Of a stretch of 24,824 nt of DNA, positions 1 through 8,030 are shown piece after piece. Numbering within the stretch: the stretch's first letter is position 1; each line of letters starts with the position of its first letter. This DNA comes from Porphyromonadaceae bacterium UBA4277 (GTDB lineage: Bacteria; Bacteroidota; Bacteroidia; Bacteroidales; Muribaculaceae). The stretch is taken from contig DGVT01000077.1 of NCBI GenBank assembly GCA_002395965.1, positions 1 to 24,824 of the forward strand. Direction: 5' to 3'. The notes beneath the pieces are model-generated. The model was not told where the DNA came from, did no database searches, and was given only the letters and a program-made list of their open reading frames with translations. A program made the position numbers and the translations under genes.

Positions 1-59
1 GTAGAAAGGAATTTAAGAATACTTATGTCAGAATGAAACGACTAAGATATGTAATAGTT

Positions 60-463
60 ATGAAAACAAAGAAGATTTGGGGGCTCGCTTTAATAATAGT
101 TGCTGCTTCAACCCTCGCCTCTTGCTCTATTGTAAGAGGCTATCGAGCAGACGGCAAGAGCGGCCCGGATATTTATAGTTTTGAGCATCATGTTCACGAC
201 ACCATTGATAATGGGACGTTTCTTTTCGTTTCCCATACGCAAAGCAACAAGCCATCTGGATTGACACCCTGCATTTCTTCAATCAAGGAAAGCACTACAA
301 GAACACCACATTGCAGGAGGCTGTGACTGGTAAAACTGACACACAGGGCGTTCTCGTCATCCAGAACGACAGCATCATCTACGAGAAATATTGGGGAGAT
401 ATTTCCGCTGACAGGATGGCAACGATGCTGCCATCGCGCGGCACTCCCGCCGGAGTGCCGTAG
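60..463 (+). pseudogene. Decayed lipoprotein serine hydrolase (class C beta-lactamase-like), N-terminal remnant
   Basis: The ATG at 60 opens a lipoprotein signal peptide ending in the lipobox LASC (Cys22), so the protein would have been anchored in a membrane. The first frame runs to about 230. The matching sequence then continues in another frame from about 233 to a stop at 461-463, so there is a frameshift at 220-235. The second frame reads GVLVIQNDSIIYEKYWGD, which resembles the start of the catalytic domain in Bacteroidales beta-lactamase-family serine hydrolases. The SxxK nucleophile motif and the rest of a normal 350-450 residue protein are missing. From about 430 the reading runs into a perfect hairpin (439-460). 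A weak in-frame resemblance (LVFCPMSIDVGF) near 505-545 may be further debris. Family assignment is by motif memory and moderate; that the gene is broken is clear. Confidence 0.6.
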
Positions 464-1220
464 GCAAAAGTAGTGCTTTTCAGTCGGCTATGCAAATTCT
501 CAGGCTTGTTTTTTGTCCTATGTCTATCGACGTAGGCTTCCGCGCTGCCATCTGCCCCACTTAGGGAGCTGGTGCTCCCTTAAAGTGGGGTTAAAGAGGT
601 CTTTTCGTCTATCGACGAAAAACTGCCCACCAAGCTGTTTTCAGACTATAAGCAACCCGTTGGCGGAATCATATGTTTTGGTATGATATTGGTTGTCAAG
701 CGTAGGCCTCGAAGAGGTCGAAAGGCTCGAAGAGCCGCAACGTGTTAAACACCATGCAAGAGCCTCGCAGAGGGTCGCAGCTTGGTGCAGGCCGCAAAAT
801 CACAAAGGTGCCTCGAAGAGGAACTTCAACATTATCAATGTGTTACCTGTAAACCTCAAAACTAATTTTATTCCGCCAACAGGTTATAAATAACAAAACA
901 GTATATGAGGCTTGCCAGCAAATAATATTTAGACTATAAGTAACAAAATAAAACATAAAATTATGAAACTTATGTAACGTCTAAGAAGCACAGCGTCATA
1001 GGAGTGAGGATGCGGGGCACCAGCTGGTATATGTGCTCGCCTACAGCGAGGTTGTGGAGGCGGCTTGATGCCGTGGGTGTCGCTCCGAAGCGACACCCAC
1101 GGTTACTCAAATGCTCGACTTCCAGTCGAGGTTACCTCGCCTATCGAACACGGTGCCAGCCACTATGAAACTTATATCAGGGGTTACACCCCTGCCTAAG
1201 TTCTGTCGCCCTTTCAGGGC
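439..1220. repeat. Cluster of short palindromic hairpins, no gene
   Basis: This non-coding stretch carries a series of short inverted repeats with unrelated stems and mostly 3-nt loops. Perfect or near-perfect examples: 439-460 (stem CGGCACTCC, loop CGCC), 555-590 (nested, outer stem CCCCACTT, inner AGGGAGC), 707-717 (CCTC/GAA/GAGG), 724-736 (GGCTC/GAA/GAGCC), 763-773 (CCTC/GCA/GAGG), 811-821 (CCTC/GAA/GAGG), 1036-1050 (CTCGC/CTACA/GCGAG), 1071-1102 (14-bp stem, loop CCGA), 1114-1130 (CTCGACT/TCC/AGTCGAG), 1178-1194 (CAGGGGT/TAC/ACCCCTG) and 1208-1220 (GCCCT/TTC/AGGGC). The ORFs here are short and look random. I see no gene between the pseudogene and 1583. Confidence 0.8.
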
Positions 1221-1264
1221 TTACTGCGCATCACGACTAATTCATAATTCTGAATTGTTTATGC

Positions 1265-1433
1265 GCGTCAGCCCCTATGAACCTTATGTAACTTATAGTC
1301 GAAAAGAATCTCTGTAATCTGTAAAATCTGCATGAGTATGCCATGCGTCAGCCCCTATGAACCTTATGTCCCTTATAGTCGAAAAGAATCTCTGTAATCT
1401 GTAGAATCTGTATGAGAATGCCGTGCGCCAGCC
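1265..1433 (-). repeat. 80-bp tandem array (two copies plus the start of a third)
   Basis: Two consecutive 80-bp units start at 1265 and 1345, differ at about six positions, and are followed by a third start at 1425. Each begins with GCGYCAGCC and contains CTTATAGTCG and a short run of CTGTAATCTG-like words. Read on the minus strand this is the same family as the array at 24359-24505 (GGCTGRCGC, ATGGCAT, CAGATT repeats, CGACTATAAG). It is non-coding and lies about 150 bp upstream of the zinc-ribbon gene. Confidence 0.85.
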
Positions 1434-1507
1434 CACTCTTAGGTTGGTACTAAGAAAATCTTGTTTACTGATAAAACTCATTTAGTTGAATGTTTTTTTG
1501 CGGTATT

Positions 1508-1540
1508 TTGCTGTTATTTGGAATAAATTCAATACCTTTG
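1508..1540 (+). promoter_or_regulatory. Bacteroidetes-type promoter for the zinc-ribbon operon
   Basis: TACCTTTG at 1533-1540 matches the Bacteroidetes -7 consensus TAnnTTTG. A TTG at 1508-1510 lies 22 bp upstream, in the accepted range for the -33 element. The ATG at 1583 would leave a leader of roughly 35 nt. Call by motif only. Confidence 0.6.
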
Positions 1541-1582
1541 TAAGTTAGATTAGAATGTAAACCAAAAAACGCTATAAAAACT

Positions 1583-3160
1583 ATGAAGTGTCCCAAATGT
1601 GGAAACGAGGCTCCGCAAGGTTCAGCCTTTTGCAACCAGTGCGGTACGCGGCTGGGCGGCGAGTTGGCGTGCCCGTCGTGTGGCCGGATGATACCAGCCA
1701 ATTCGGTGTTCTGCCCCAAGTGTGGTAAGATGGTGCGTAACGACATGGAAGATGAGCCGGTAGCCGAAGCTCAGTCGGCCTCTCAGGCTATCACCTTTAA
1801 CGAGCAGCAGCGCCAGCAGCGCGAGCGCGAACAGCAACTGCAGCAAGAGCAGCAGCGTCGTGAGCAAGAGATTCGCGACCGCCAGCAGGAGGAGCGCCGT
1901 CAGGCCGAGCTGCGTCGCCAGCAGGAGGAGAGCCGGCGCCGGCAACAAGAGCAGCAGCGCAGCAATGCCTGGCTCGACGACGACAATAATGATGACGACG
2001 ATGATGATCAAAACACGGCGCAGGGCGGCTCGTTCAACCGTAACCTGATTTTGGGCGTGATAGCGGCCATAGCCGTCATTGGAGCCCTGCTGCTGATGCG
2101 CAGCTGTAATAGCTCCGACGGCGAGCAACCTAGCGATGCCGCCGTTGACTCGACCCTCGTGGCCGATGCCAGTTCCGACCCTATGTCGATATTTGTGGGC
2201 GAGCTCAATCGCAACAACCTTCTCGGCGATGGTGCCACGGCAGCGGCTGCCGTTATGGTTCCTGGCAATGGCGCCGACGTGCCCGACCGCATCTGGGGTA
2301 TCACCTATCTGTCGAGTGCCACCAGCCGCACGTTTGTAAAGATCTACCAGCTCACACGCTCGGGCACACTGTGGACTCCCGAGCACCTGCACACCAAGTA
2401 TCTCGACGGCCGCACCATCACCCTCGACAATAACACGATGATAGCCGACATTGCTCAGGTGCCGCGTGCGGTGAAGGTGGATGGCAAGGAATGTCTCTAC
2501 TTTGCCTACATGAACACCCCCGGCGGTGAAGGCTCTCGCGGCCGGGTGTCGCTAAACCTGTTTGACGTGAACGCCAAGGTGCTCACAGCGCTTGACTATG
2601 AGGGCGCCGTGCGCTCGCGCGACGATGGCCGCCAGTACATCTATGGCAAGCCCCTTGATCCCATCAACTCGGCCGAGCGCCGCTTCCTGCAGAGCGAGGC
2701 TCAGAGCATCAAGATCCTCTACTTCCCGAGCGAGGAGGAACTCAAGGCCGAGCAAGAAGAGCGCGAACGCCTGGAAATGGAGAAGGCCATGGCCAGCCCC
2801 GACAGCGCCGATGCCCGCTGGAATAAAGATAATGCCGAAAAGATGGAGCAGCTCAAGAACGGTGAAGAAGTGAGCATGAAGGCAGCCACCTACGACAAGC
2901 CCATCTTCAAGAAGGATGACCTGCACAAGAAGGTGGAAAACGAGAAGTATATCGTGCTGAGCGACAAAAACGGCTCGGTGTATGGCTTCAACAAAGACAC
3001 GCGCAAATACTTCACCATCTACAGCCCCAAGGGCAAGTCCGGCGGCCCGACCGATATAGGCTTCGGCGACAGCAAGAACAACATCCTGCGCATGCGTCCT
3101 GCCGGCGGCGGCCATTACAGCTATGACCTGGTCTCGGGCAAGACCCGCTCGATAGAATGA
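1583..3160 (+). CDS. Double zinc-ribbon, single-pass membrane protein of unknown function
   Basis: The 525-residue product starts with two zinc ribbons: Cys3, 6, 17, 20 and Cys30, 33, 44, 47, each a CxxC pair plus a CxxCG pair. Residues about 73-127 are almost entirely Q, E and R, and probably form a charged coiled coil. An Asp/Asn run follows (about 132-143), then a clear membrane helix at about 154-173 ending LLLMRSC. The C-terminal 350 residues would be on the far side of the membrane; they contain a second charged helix (about 390-430) and a region rich in short beta-strand-like segments that I do not recognise. Expected topology is zinc ribbons in the cytoplasm and the large domain in the periplasm. 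It is first in a + strand run with its own likely promoter, and its stop overlaps the next small ORF. The family is known only as zinc-ribbon-containing; no function is claimed. Confidence 0.85.
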   Translation: MKCPKCGNEAPQGSAFCNQCGTRLGGELACPSCGRMIPANSVFCPKCGKMVRNDMEDEPVAEAQSASQAITFNEQQRQQREREQQLQQEQQRREQEIRDRQQEERRQAELRRQQEESRRRQQEQQRSNAWLDDDNNDDDDDDQNTAQGGSFNRNLILGVIAAIAVIGALLLMRSCNSSDGEQPSDAAVDSTLVADASSDPMSIFVGELNRNNLLGDGATAAAAVMVPGNGADVPDRIWGITYLSSATSRTFVKIYQLTRSGTLWTPEHLHTKYLDGRTITLDNNTMIADIAQVPRAVKVDGKECLYFAYMNTPGGEGSRGRVSLNLFDVNAKVLTALDYEGAVRSRDDGRQYIYGKPLDPINSAERRFLQSEAQSIKILYFPSEEELKAEQEERERLEMEKAMASPDSADARWNKDNAEKMEQLKNGEEVSMKAATYDKPIFKKDDLHKKVENEKYIVLSDKNGSVYGFNKDTRKYFTIYSPKGKSGGPTDIGFGDSKNNILRMRPAGGGHYSYDLVSGKTRSIE

Positions 3161-3264
3161 TGGAAGAAGACCGCAATTTCTACAAGCGATTTTATACATG
3201 GCTCAACGTCCTGTTGCTGGCACTGCTCGCCCTGCTGTGGATTATGAACCACTACTGGGGCTGA
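3157..3264 (+). CDS. Small single-pass membrane protein, 35 aa, translationally coupled
   Basis: An ATG at 3157 overlaps the stop of the zinc-ribbon gene as ATGA; a second in-frame ATG follows at 3160. The 35-residue product has a charged, aromatic N-terminus (MMEEDRNFYKRFYTW), one hydrophobic helix rich in Leu and Ala (about residues 16-29), and a short end IMNHYWG. The stop overlap suggests coupled translation, and the helix suggests a partner of the upstream membrane protein. I do not recognise a family. The evidence is overlap, composition and a plausible topology; conservation was not tested. Confidence 0.6.
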   Translation: MMEEDRNFYKRFYTWLNVLLLALLALLWIMNHYWG

Positions 3265-3311
3265 CAGGCCGCAAGCGTCCCATATTCAATGTATCAACCC
3301 ACTGAACAATT

Positions 3312-4442
3312 ATGATCGAAATAAGAGAGATAAAACCCACCAAGTGCGAAATTAAACGTTTTGTCAAATACCCTATCGACGTGCTGTATCGCGATAGCAA
3401 GCAGTATGTGCCCTCGCTGGTGAGCGATGAGGTGAGAACGCTGCTGCCCGGCGAGAACCCGGCCTTCGACTACTGCGAGAGTATCTACTTCATGGCTTTC
3501 CGCGACGGGAAGCCCGTGGGGCGCATTGCCGGCATTATCAACCGGCTGGTCAACGAGCGCACGGGCAAGCAGGAAGGCCGCTTCGGCTATGTGGACTTTA
3601 TCGACGACGATCAGGTGGTGGATGCGCTCTTTGAGGCCGTGAGCCGCTGGGCTCGCGACAAGGGAATGACCAGCCTCACCGGCCCGTTAGGCTTTACCGA
3701 TATGGATCCCGAGGGAATGCTCGTCGAGGGCTTTGACGAAGTGAGCACGCAGGCCACGATCTACAACTATGACTACTACCCCCGGCAGATGCAGCGCATG
3801 GGCTATGTGAAAGACGTTGACTGGCTGGAATATAAGGTTGTCGTGCCCAAGGAAATACCGGCCAAGATGCAACGTGTGGCCGACATCGTGCGGCAGCGTG
3901 TGGGGGTGGACAATATCAAGTACACCAACCGCAAGGCACTGGTGCGCGACTACGGCGATGCCATCTTCAAGCTCATCAACGAGGCTTACGACGACCTGTT
4001 CGGGTACTCACCGCTGAGTGAAAAGCAAATCAAGCACTACATCAAGATGTATCTGCCGTTTTTGCCGCTCGACGACCTGTCGCTGGTTGTCAAGCCCGAT
4101 GGCGAGCTGATAGGGGTGGGCATTGCCATTCCATCGCTCTCGCAAGCGTTGATCAAGTGCCGCGGGCGGCTGTTCCCCACCGGATGGTATCACCTGCTCA
4201 AAGCTTTCAAGGGGCATAACGACACGGTTGACCTACTGCTCATTGCTGTCAAGCCCGAGTATCAGAACAAGGGTGTGAACGCCCTGTTCTTCACCGACCT
4301 CATCCCATGCTTTAACAAGTTCGGCTACAAGTGGGCCGACACCGGTCATGAGCTTGAGGAAAACGAGAAAGTGCAGCAGCAGTGGCAATACTTTGAAACG
4401 CGGCAAAACAAGCGCCGCCGAGCTTTTACTAAACCACTATAA
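3312..4442 (+). CDS. GNAT-like N-acyltransferase (YghO-like)
   Basis: The 376-residue product opens with a fold typical of YghO-like acyltransferases: FVKYPIDVLYRDSKQYVPSL, then a core strand YFMAFRDGKPVGRIAGIIN (about residues 59-77), which fits the acetyl-CoA fold beta-strand 4. The segment GPLGFTDMDPEGMLVEGF is a hallmark stretch of this family in Bacteroidetes. A second GNAT-like half lies at about 245-340, with LLLIAVKPEYQNKGVNALFF close to the acyl-CoA binding V/I-x-PxxQxxG motif. No signal peptide is present, so it acts in the cytoplasm. The substrate is unknown. It sits 47 bp after the small membrane ORF and 15 bp before the CotH-like gene, so co-transcription is likely. Confidence 0.75.
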   Translation: MIEIREIKPTKCEIKRFVKYPIDVLYRDSKQYVPSLVSDEVRTLLPGENPAFDYCESIYFMAFRDGKPVGRIAGIINRLVNERTGKQEGRFGYVDFIDDDQVVDALFEAVSRWARDKGMTSLTGPLGFTDMDPEGMLVEGFDEVSTQATIYNYDYYPRQMQRMGYVKDVDWLEYKVVVPKEIPAKMQRVADIVRQRVGVDNIKYTNRKALVRDYGDAIFKLINEAYDDLFGYSPLSEKQIKHYIKMYLPFLPLDDLSLVVKPDGELIGVGIAIPSLSQALIKCRGRLFPTGWYHLLKAFKGHNDTVDLLLIAVKPEYQNKGVNALFFTDLIPCFNKFGYKWADTGHELEENEKVQQQWQYFETRQNKRRRAFTKPL

Positions 4443-4457
4443 CTCATTCTTTGACTA

Positions 4458-6191
4458 ATGAAAAAATTATTGACAATTCTGATTTTTGCTGCGACCCTTC
4501 TGTCAATCCGCGCACAGGTGACCATAGGAGGTCATCGAGTGGTGGCCGACAATGCCGCCGGCCTGTGGCTGTGTGCAACGGCCGAAGAAAACTTCGGTCA
4601 CGACTTGAAATGTGAAGTGACCTATGGCGGCGACATCACGGCCCTGAACATCGATGGCCGTGACATTGCCAGCGGCGACAGCCTGGAAGTGGCCGGACTG
4701 AGTGCTGCGACAGCCCTGCCCGTGGTGGCACACACAGCGGCCGATGCCCAGATTGTGGCCGAGCTGCAGTTCACGTTCCTGCCCATAGTGGATTTCAGCA
4801 GTACGGAGATTAATAAGAATACCTTTGTCACCGTGCCGTTCTCCATCATCCGCCCCAGCGATGCCGACATGGATTTGCTGGCCAATATGCGCTATCGTGG
4901 CAGTCTGGTGAACTATGACGTGTTTGAAAAACGCAGCTATAAAGTCAAGTTTATCGACAGCTTGGGCAACAAGCTCGATGTGCGCCCCTTCCCCGAGCTT
5001 CGCAACGACAATAACTGGGTGCTTGGCGGCGGTGCCGCCGATATGTTCCGCATTCGCGACTATGTGGCTCGCGGCCTGTGGCTCGACATGGTCACGCCAC
5101 CATATTATTTTGCCAGCGAGCCAAAAGCGCTGTCGGCCTCTCGTGGCCAGCTTGTGGAGCTGTTTCGCAATGGTGTGTATGTGGGCGTCTATAGCATGGG
5201 TGAGCCCATCGACCGCAAGCAGATGAAACTGGTGAAGTATGACCCTGTGACGCTCGAGATTCATGGCCAGCTGTGGAAGTCGGACGACCGCTCCCGAATA
5301 ACGCTGATGGACACCGTTCCGCCCAAATTGCCTAATGGCAACTATTATCGTTACAACAACTTTGAGACGAAATATCCCGACATCGACGATGTTAAGCCTA
5401 CCGATTATACTGCCCTGTATAATCTTGGGTGGCTCTCGGCCTATGCCGACGATTCGACCTTCACGAGTGATATTGCCAACAGGGTAGATATTCCGGTAAT
5501 CATCGACTATTACATCTTTTGCGAGGCACTGTTAGCCTTCGACAACGAGGGGAAAAACGTGTACTGGGCCTGCTACGACCGCACGCAGAGCGAGAAGCTC
5601 ACCCCGGCCATTTGGGACATCGACATATCGTTCGGTCAAGACTGGAAGTTTGCCGATATGCACAGCGCCCGTGTGCAGCCGTGGGGCGACTATTTTGAGA
5701 GCTTTTATAACCACCATCGCTTCTTGCGCCGCCTGCGCCGCCTGAATGTGGATGGCTTTAACCAGAAGGTTATTGCCCGCTATCGCGAGTTGCGCCAAAA
5801 CGTGCTCACCGACGAGTCGCTGTGTAACCGCTTCATTGAAGTGGTGGACATGCTCAAGCGTAGCGGAACAGCCGCCCGAGAGCAAAAAAAGTATTCTCCC
5901 GACATCATTTTCAAACAAAATATCGACTTTGATGCCGAGCTGGCATATGTGACCAACTGGATACCGCGGCGCATGCACTACCTTGATAACTATGTGTTTG
6001 TGGAAAACCGCATCACCCGTGGCGACTTCGACAACAATGGCATCTTTGACGTGGACGACGTGAATGGTGCAATCAACATGATATTAGGTATCAGCCCCGC
6101 CACTCCACTGGGCGACGTCACCTACGACTCCAAAGTCGATGTGGATGATGTGAACAGAATAATAAACAAAATCTTAGGCAAAGATGATTAA
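4458..6191 (+). CDS. Secreted CotH-family kinase with C-terminal dockerin-like repeats
   Basis: The 577-residue protein has a signal peptide (MKKLLTILIFAATLLSIRAQ). The CotH core is visible as NGVYVGVYSMGEPID (about 238-252, with the conserved Glu249), LAFDNEGKNVYW (about 359-370) and AIWDIDISFGQDW (about 384-396, acidic Asp387/389). CotH proteins are atypical secreted protein kinases, so a Ser/Thr kinase role on exported proteins is possible but inferred. The last 55 residues hold two calcium-loop repeats (GDFDNNGIFDVDDVNGAINM and GDVTYDSKVDVDDVNRIINK), the layout of a type I dockerin. The same kind of module ends the GH128 enzyme and the 304-residue protein of the PUL. Its last codons overlap the start of the glycosyltransferase gene by 8 bp, which suggests coupled expression. 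Confidence 0.85.
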   Translation: MKKLLTILIFAATLLSIRAQVTIGGHRVVADNAAGLWLCATAEENFGHDLKCEVTYGGDITALNIDGRDIASGDSLEVAGLSAATALPVVAHTAADAQIVAELQFTFLPIVDFSSTEINKNTFVTVPFSIIRPSDADMDLLANMRYRGSLVNYDVFEKRSYKVKFIDSLGNKLDVRPFPELRNDNNWVLGGGAADMFRIRDYVARGLWLDMVTPPYYFASEPKALSASRGQLVELFRNGVYVGVYSMGEPIDRKQMKLVKYDPVTLEIHGQLWKSDDRSRITLMDTVPPKLPNGNYYRYNNFETKYPDIDDVKPTDYTALYNLGWLSAYADDSTFTSDIANRVDIPVIIDYYIFCEALLAFDNEGKNVYWACYDRTQSEKLTPAIWDIDISFGQDWKFADMHSARVQPWGDYFESFYNHHRFLRRLRRLNVDGFNQKVIARYRELRQNVLTDESLCNRFIEVVDMLKRSGTAAREQKKYSPDIIFKQNIDFDAELAYVTNWIPRRMHYLDNYVFVENRITRGDFDNNGIFDVDDVNGAINMILGISPATPLGDVTYDSKVDVDDVNRIINKILGKDD

Positions 6192-7284
6192 CGTATTCCA
6201 CATAGTTTCTAACAAAAACTGGACGGGAGCCGAGCAGTATGCCTACGACTTGACGGCCAAGCTGCGCAACGACAGCGATTTCTACGTTGAGGTGGTGTGC
6301 CGCAAGCATGAGGCCGTGCTCACTCACTTCCGCCGTCTTGAAATTCCCATTTCAATCCTGCCGTTGAAAGGCGTTACCGACATCGACTCGCCCATGCGCT
6401 TCGCCCGCTTGCTGCGCAAAGGCCACAATGTGGTTCATGTGCACACGTTTCACGACGCGTTTGCCGCAGTCATTGCCCGTCGATTGAGCGAAAATCCCAA
6501 CACTCGCGTCGTGCTCACGGTGCATGGCATCACCCGTCCAAAGACCAACTACATCTACCGCCGGCTGTATCAGGCCATCGACCACTATGTGTTTGCTTCG
6601 CAGCTGGCTCGCGACACTTGGTTCAACGCATCGCCGTCGTTCGACCCGTCGCGGGCTTCGATAGTCCATGAGAGTGTGGTGGAAAACCCGTTTGCCGCTC
6701 CGGCCATCAATGTGCGTGAGCGACTCGGCGTCGATGCCGGTCAGGCTCTAATCCTTTGCCACGGCCGCATATGCCCCGAGAAGGGCATTGATGTGTTGCT
6801 CAAAGCAGTCAGCCAGCTCGACAAGCAGTCTTACCGCCTGGCGATAGTGGGCGAGGGCAACAGGAAATATGTGAGTCAGCTCAAGGGATTTATCGTGGCC
6901 AATCAGCTGGTGCGCAACGTGTCGCTACTGGGCTTCCAGGAGAATATACTGGAGGTCGTCAAGCAGTGCGACTTCGGCGTGCTGCCGGCCATAGAGCCTG
7001 AGGCCTATGGCATTGCCAACCTGGAATATATGATGCAAGGCAAGGCACACATCAGCACCAACAGCGGTGCGCAGACCGAGTATGTGACCGATGGCATCAA
7101 TGGCATTATCGTGGAGCCGGGTAACCACTTTGCTCTGGCTGCTGCCATAAAGGGGCTGATAGACGACCCCGAAGCCCGAAATCGCATCGGAGCGCGTGCA
7201 AAGGCCGACTTTGACGACCACTTGAACTATGACGTGTTCTACGGCCAGATGACCGAGCTTTACAAGTCGATGTTCAGGTCTTGA
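6184..7284 (+). CDS. GT4-type glycosyltransferase (GT-B fold)
   Basis: The 366-residue protein has the N-terminal Rossmann-like half (INVFHIVSNKNWTGAEQYAY, with the glycine/Ala-Glu acceptor loop usual for GT4), a sugar-nucleotide binding segment ILCHGRICPEKGIDVLLKA (about 190-208), and the E-x7-E motif as EPEAYGIANLE (Glu273 and Glu281). It ends with the usual amphipathic helix. There is no signal peptide, so it is cytoplasmic or peripheral on the inner membrane. Donor and acceptor cannot be told from sequence; lipid-linked glycan, exopolysaccharide or glycoprotein synthesis are all possible. It is the last gene of the + strand run and starts inside the CotH gene. Confidence 0.88.
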   Translation: MINVFHIVSNKNWTGAEQYAYDLTAKLRNDSDFYVEVVCRKHEAVLTHFRRLEIPISILPLKGVTDIDSPMRFARLLRKGHNVVHVHTFHDAFAAVIARRLSENPNTRVVLTVHGITRPKTNYIYRRLYQAIDHYVFASQLARDTWFNASPSFDPSRASIVHESVVENPFAAPAINVRERLGVDAGQALILCHGRICPEKGIDVLLKAVSQLDKQSYRLAIVGEGNRKYVSQLKGFIVANQLVRNVSLLGFQENILEVVKQCDFGVLPAIEPEAYGIANLEYMMQGKAHISTNSGAQTEYVTDGINGIIVEPGNHFALAAAIKGLIDDPEARNRIGARAKADFDDHLNYDVFYGQMTELYKSMFRS

Positions 7285-7306
7285 GTATTAATCTCTAACC
7301 TCTAAT

Positions 7307-7350
7307 ATTCAGGTTTATAGGGCTTTGGCTTTATAAGCCTGAATTATTTT
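7307..7350 (+). terminator. Hairpin terminator after the GT4 gene
   Basis: Arms ATTCAGGTTTATA (7307-7319) and TATAAGCCTGAAT (7332-7344) pair at 12 of 13 positions, with the remaining pair a G-U wobble. The 12-nt loop is followed on the + strand by ATTTTTCT. It lies between convergent genes and also abuts the stop of the methyltransferase gene on the other strand, but only the + strand has a T-run. Confidence 0.7.
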
Positions 7351-7973
7351 TCTATCAGGTGGATGAGCGTCAGCCCGTCGCGCAAGGGTAAAATCACCTT
7401 TTCCACGCGCGGGTCGGCTGCCACTCGGTCGTTGAACGCCATGATTCCCAGCGTCTGGGCATCGTGGTGCTCGTTGCCGTCGGCCACTTTGCCATCCCAC
7501 AAGGTGTTGTCGGCAATGATGAAGCCGCCCGGGCGCAGGTGCGACATCGCAAGGTCGTAGTAGGCTACATAGTCGCGCTTATTAGCGTCGATATACACGA
7601 GGTCAAACATCATTCCCAGCCGGGGCACAATGTCCATGGCATCGCCCACATGCAGGGTGATGCGTTTGCCGTAAGGTGATTGAGCCAAGTGCTCACTGAT
7701 GAAGTCTTCCAGCTCTTCTTCGATTTCGATGGTGTGCACGTGGCATGTGTCGTCGGGCAGGCCTTCGGCAAGACACAGTGCGCTATAGCCGCTGTAGGTG
7801 CCTAATTCCAGCACCAACTGTGGCTTAATCATGCGCACGAGCATCTTGAGCAGCCGTCCCTGGATGTGGCCGGAACACATGCGCGGGTAGAGCAGTTGCA
7901 GGTGTGTGTCGCGGTCGAGGCGGTAGAGGTTCTGGGGCTCGGGGTCGATGTGTGAGGCTATGTATTCTTTCAT
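7344..7973 (-). CDS. SAM-dependent O-methyltransferase (class I, COG4122 type)
   Basis: The 209-residue protein matches the length of bacterial catechol/caffeoyl-CoA-type O-methyltransferases. The SAM-binding motif I is VLELGTYSGYSALCLAEGL (about 54-72). The acidic residue closing the SAM ribose site is in TIEIEEE (about 81-87). The metal and substrate motifs are YIDANKRDY (Asp129, Asn131) and ADNTLWDGKV (Asp155, Asn156). It would transfer methyl to a hydroxyl group in the cytoplasm; the substrate is unknown. Its ATG lies 46 bp after the aroQ stop, and the gap is almost entirely a 10-bp tandem repeat. Confidence 0.9.
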   Translation of the reverse strand: MKEYIASHIDPEPQNLYRLDRDTHLQLLYPRMCSGHIQGRLLKMLVRMIKPQLVLELGTYSGYSALCLAEGLPDDTCHVHTIEIEEELEDFISEHLAQSPYGKRITLHVGDAMDIVPRLGMMFDLVYIDANKRDYVAYYDLAMSHLRPGGFIIADNTLWDGKVADGNEHHDAQTLGIMAFNDRVAADPRVEKVILPLRDGLTLIHLIEK

Positions 7974-8030
7974 GGGGTGCTATGGGGAGTGATGGGGAGT
8001 GATAGGGAGTGATGGGGTGCTATGGGGTGG
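7971..8030. repeat. Decamer tandem repeat between aroQ and the methyltransferase gene
   Basis: Six 10-bp units of the type TATGGGGAGT/GATGGGGAGT run in register from 7971 to 8030. They cover the start codon of the methyltransferase gene, the whole spacer, and the last three codons and stop of aroQ. Unit number could change the spacing to the downstream start codon. Confidence 0.9.

Noticed and set aside
1238..1262. Possible solo end of the MITE-like element (TTCATAATTCTGAATT)
   Set aside because: Only about 10 bp match the terminal repeat and the outer GGGTGTG part is missing, so chance is likely in AT-rich DNA.
1622..2392. Long minus-strand ORF (256 codons) opposite the zinc-ribbon gene
   Set aside because: It is the shadow of the GC-rich + strand gene; its Leu/Ala-rich stretches come from the reverse of the Gln/Arg run. 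The + frame has clear zinc ribbons and a promoter.
4503..5264. Minus-strand ORF of 253 codons inside the CotH gene
   Set aside because: It is His/Ala/Gly rich with no family motif and lies fully under a well-supported gene.
7971..8030. CRISPR-like array
   Set aside because: Units are 10 bp and contiguous, with no spacers. None of the other arrays has unique spacers of constant size between identical repeats either.
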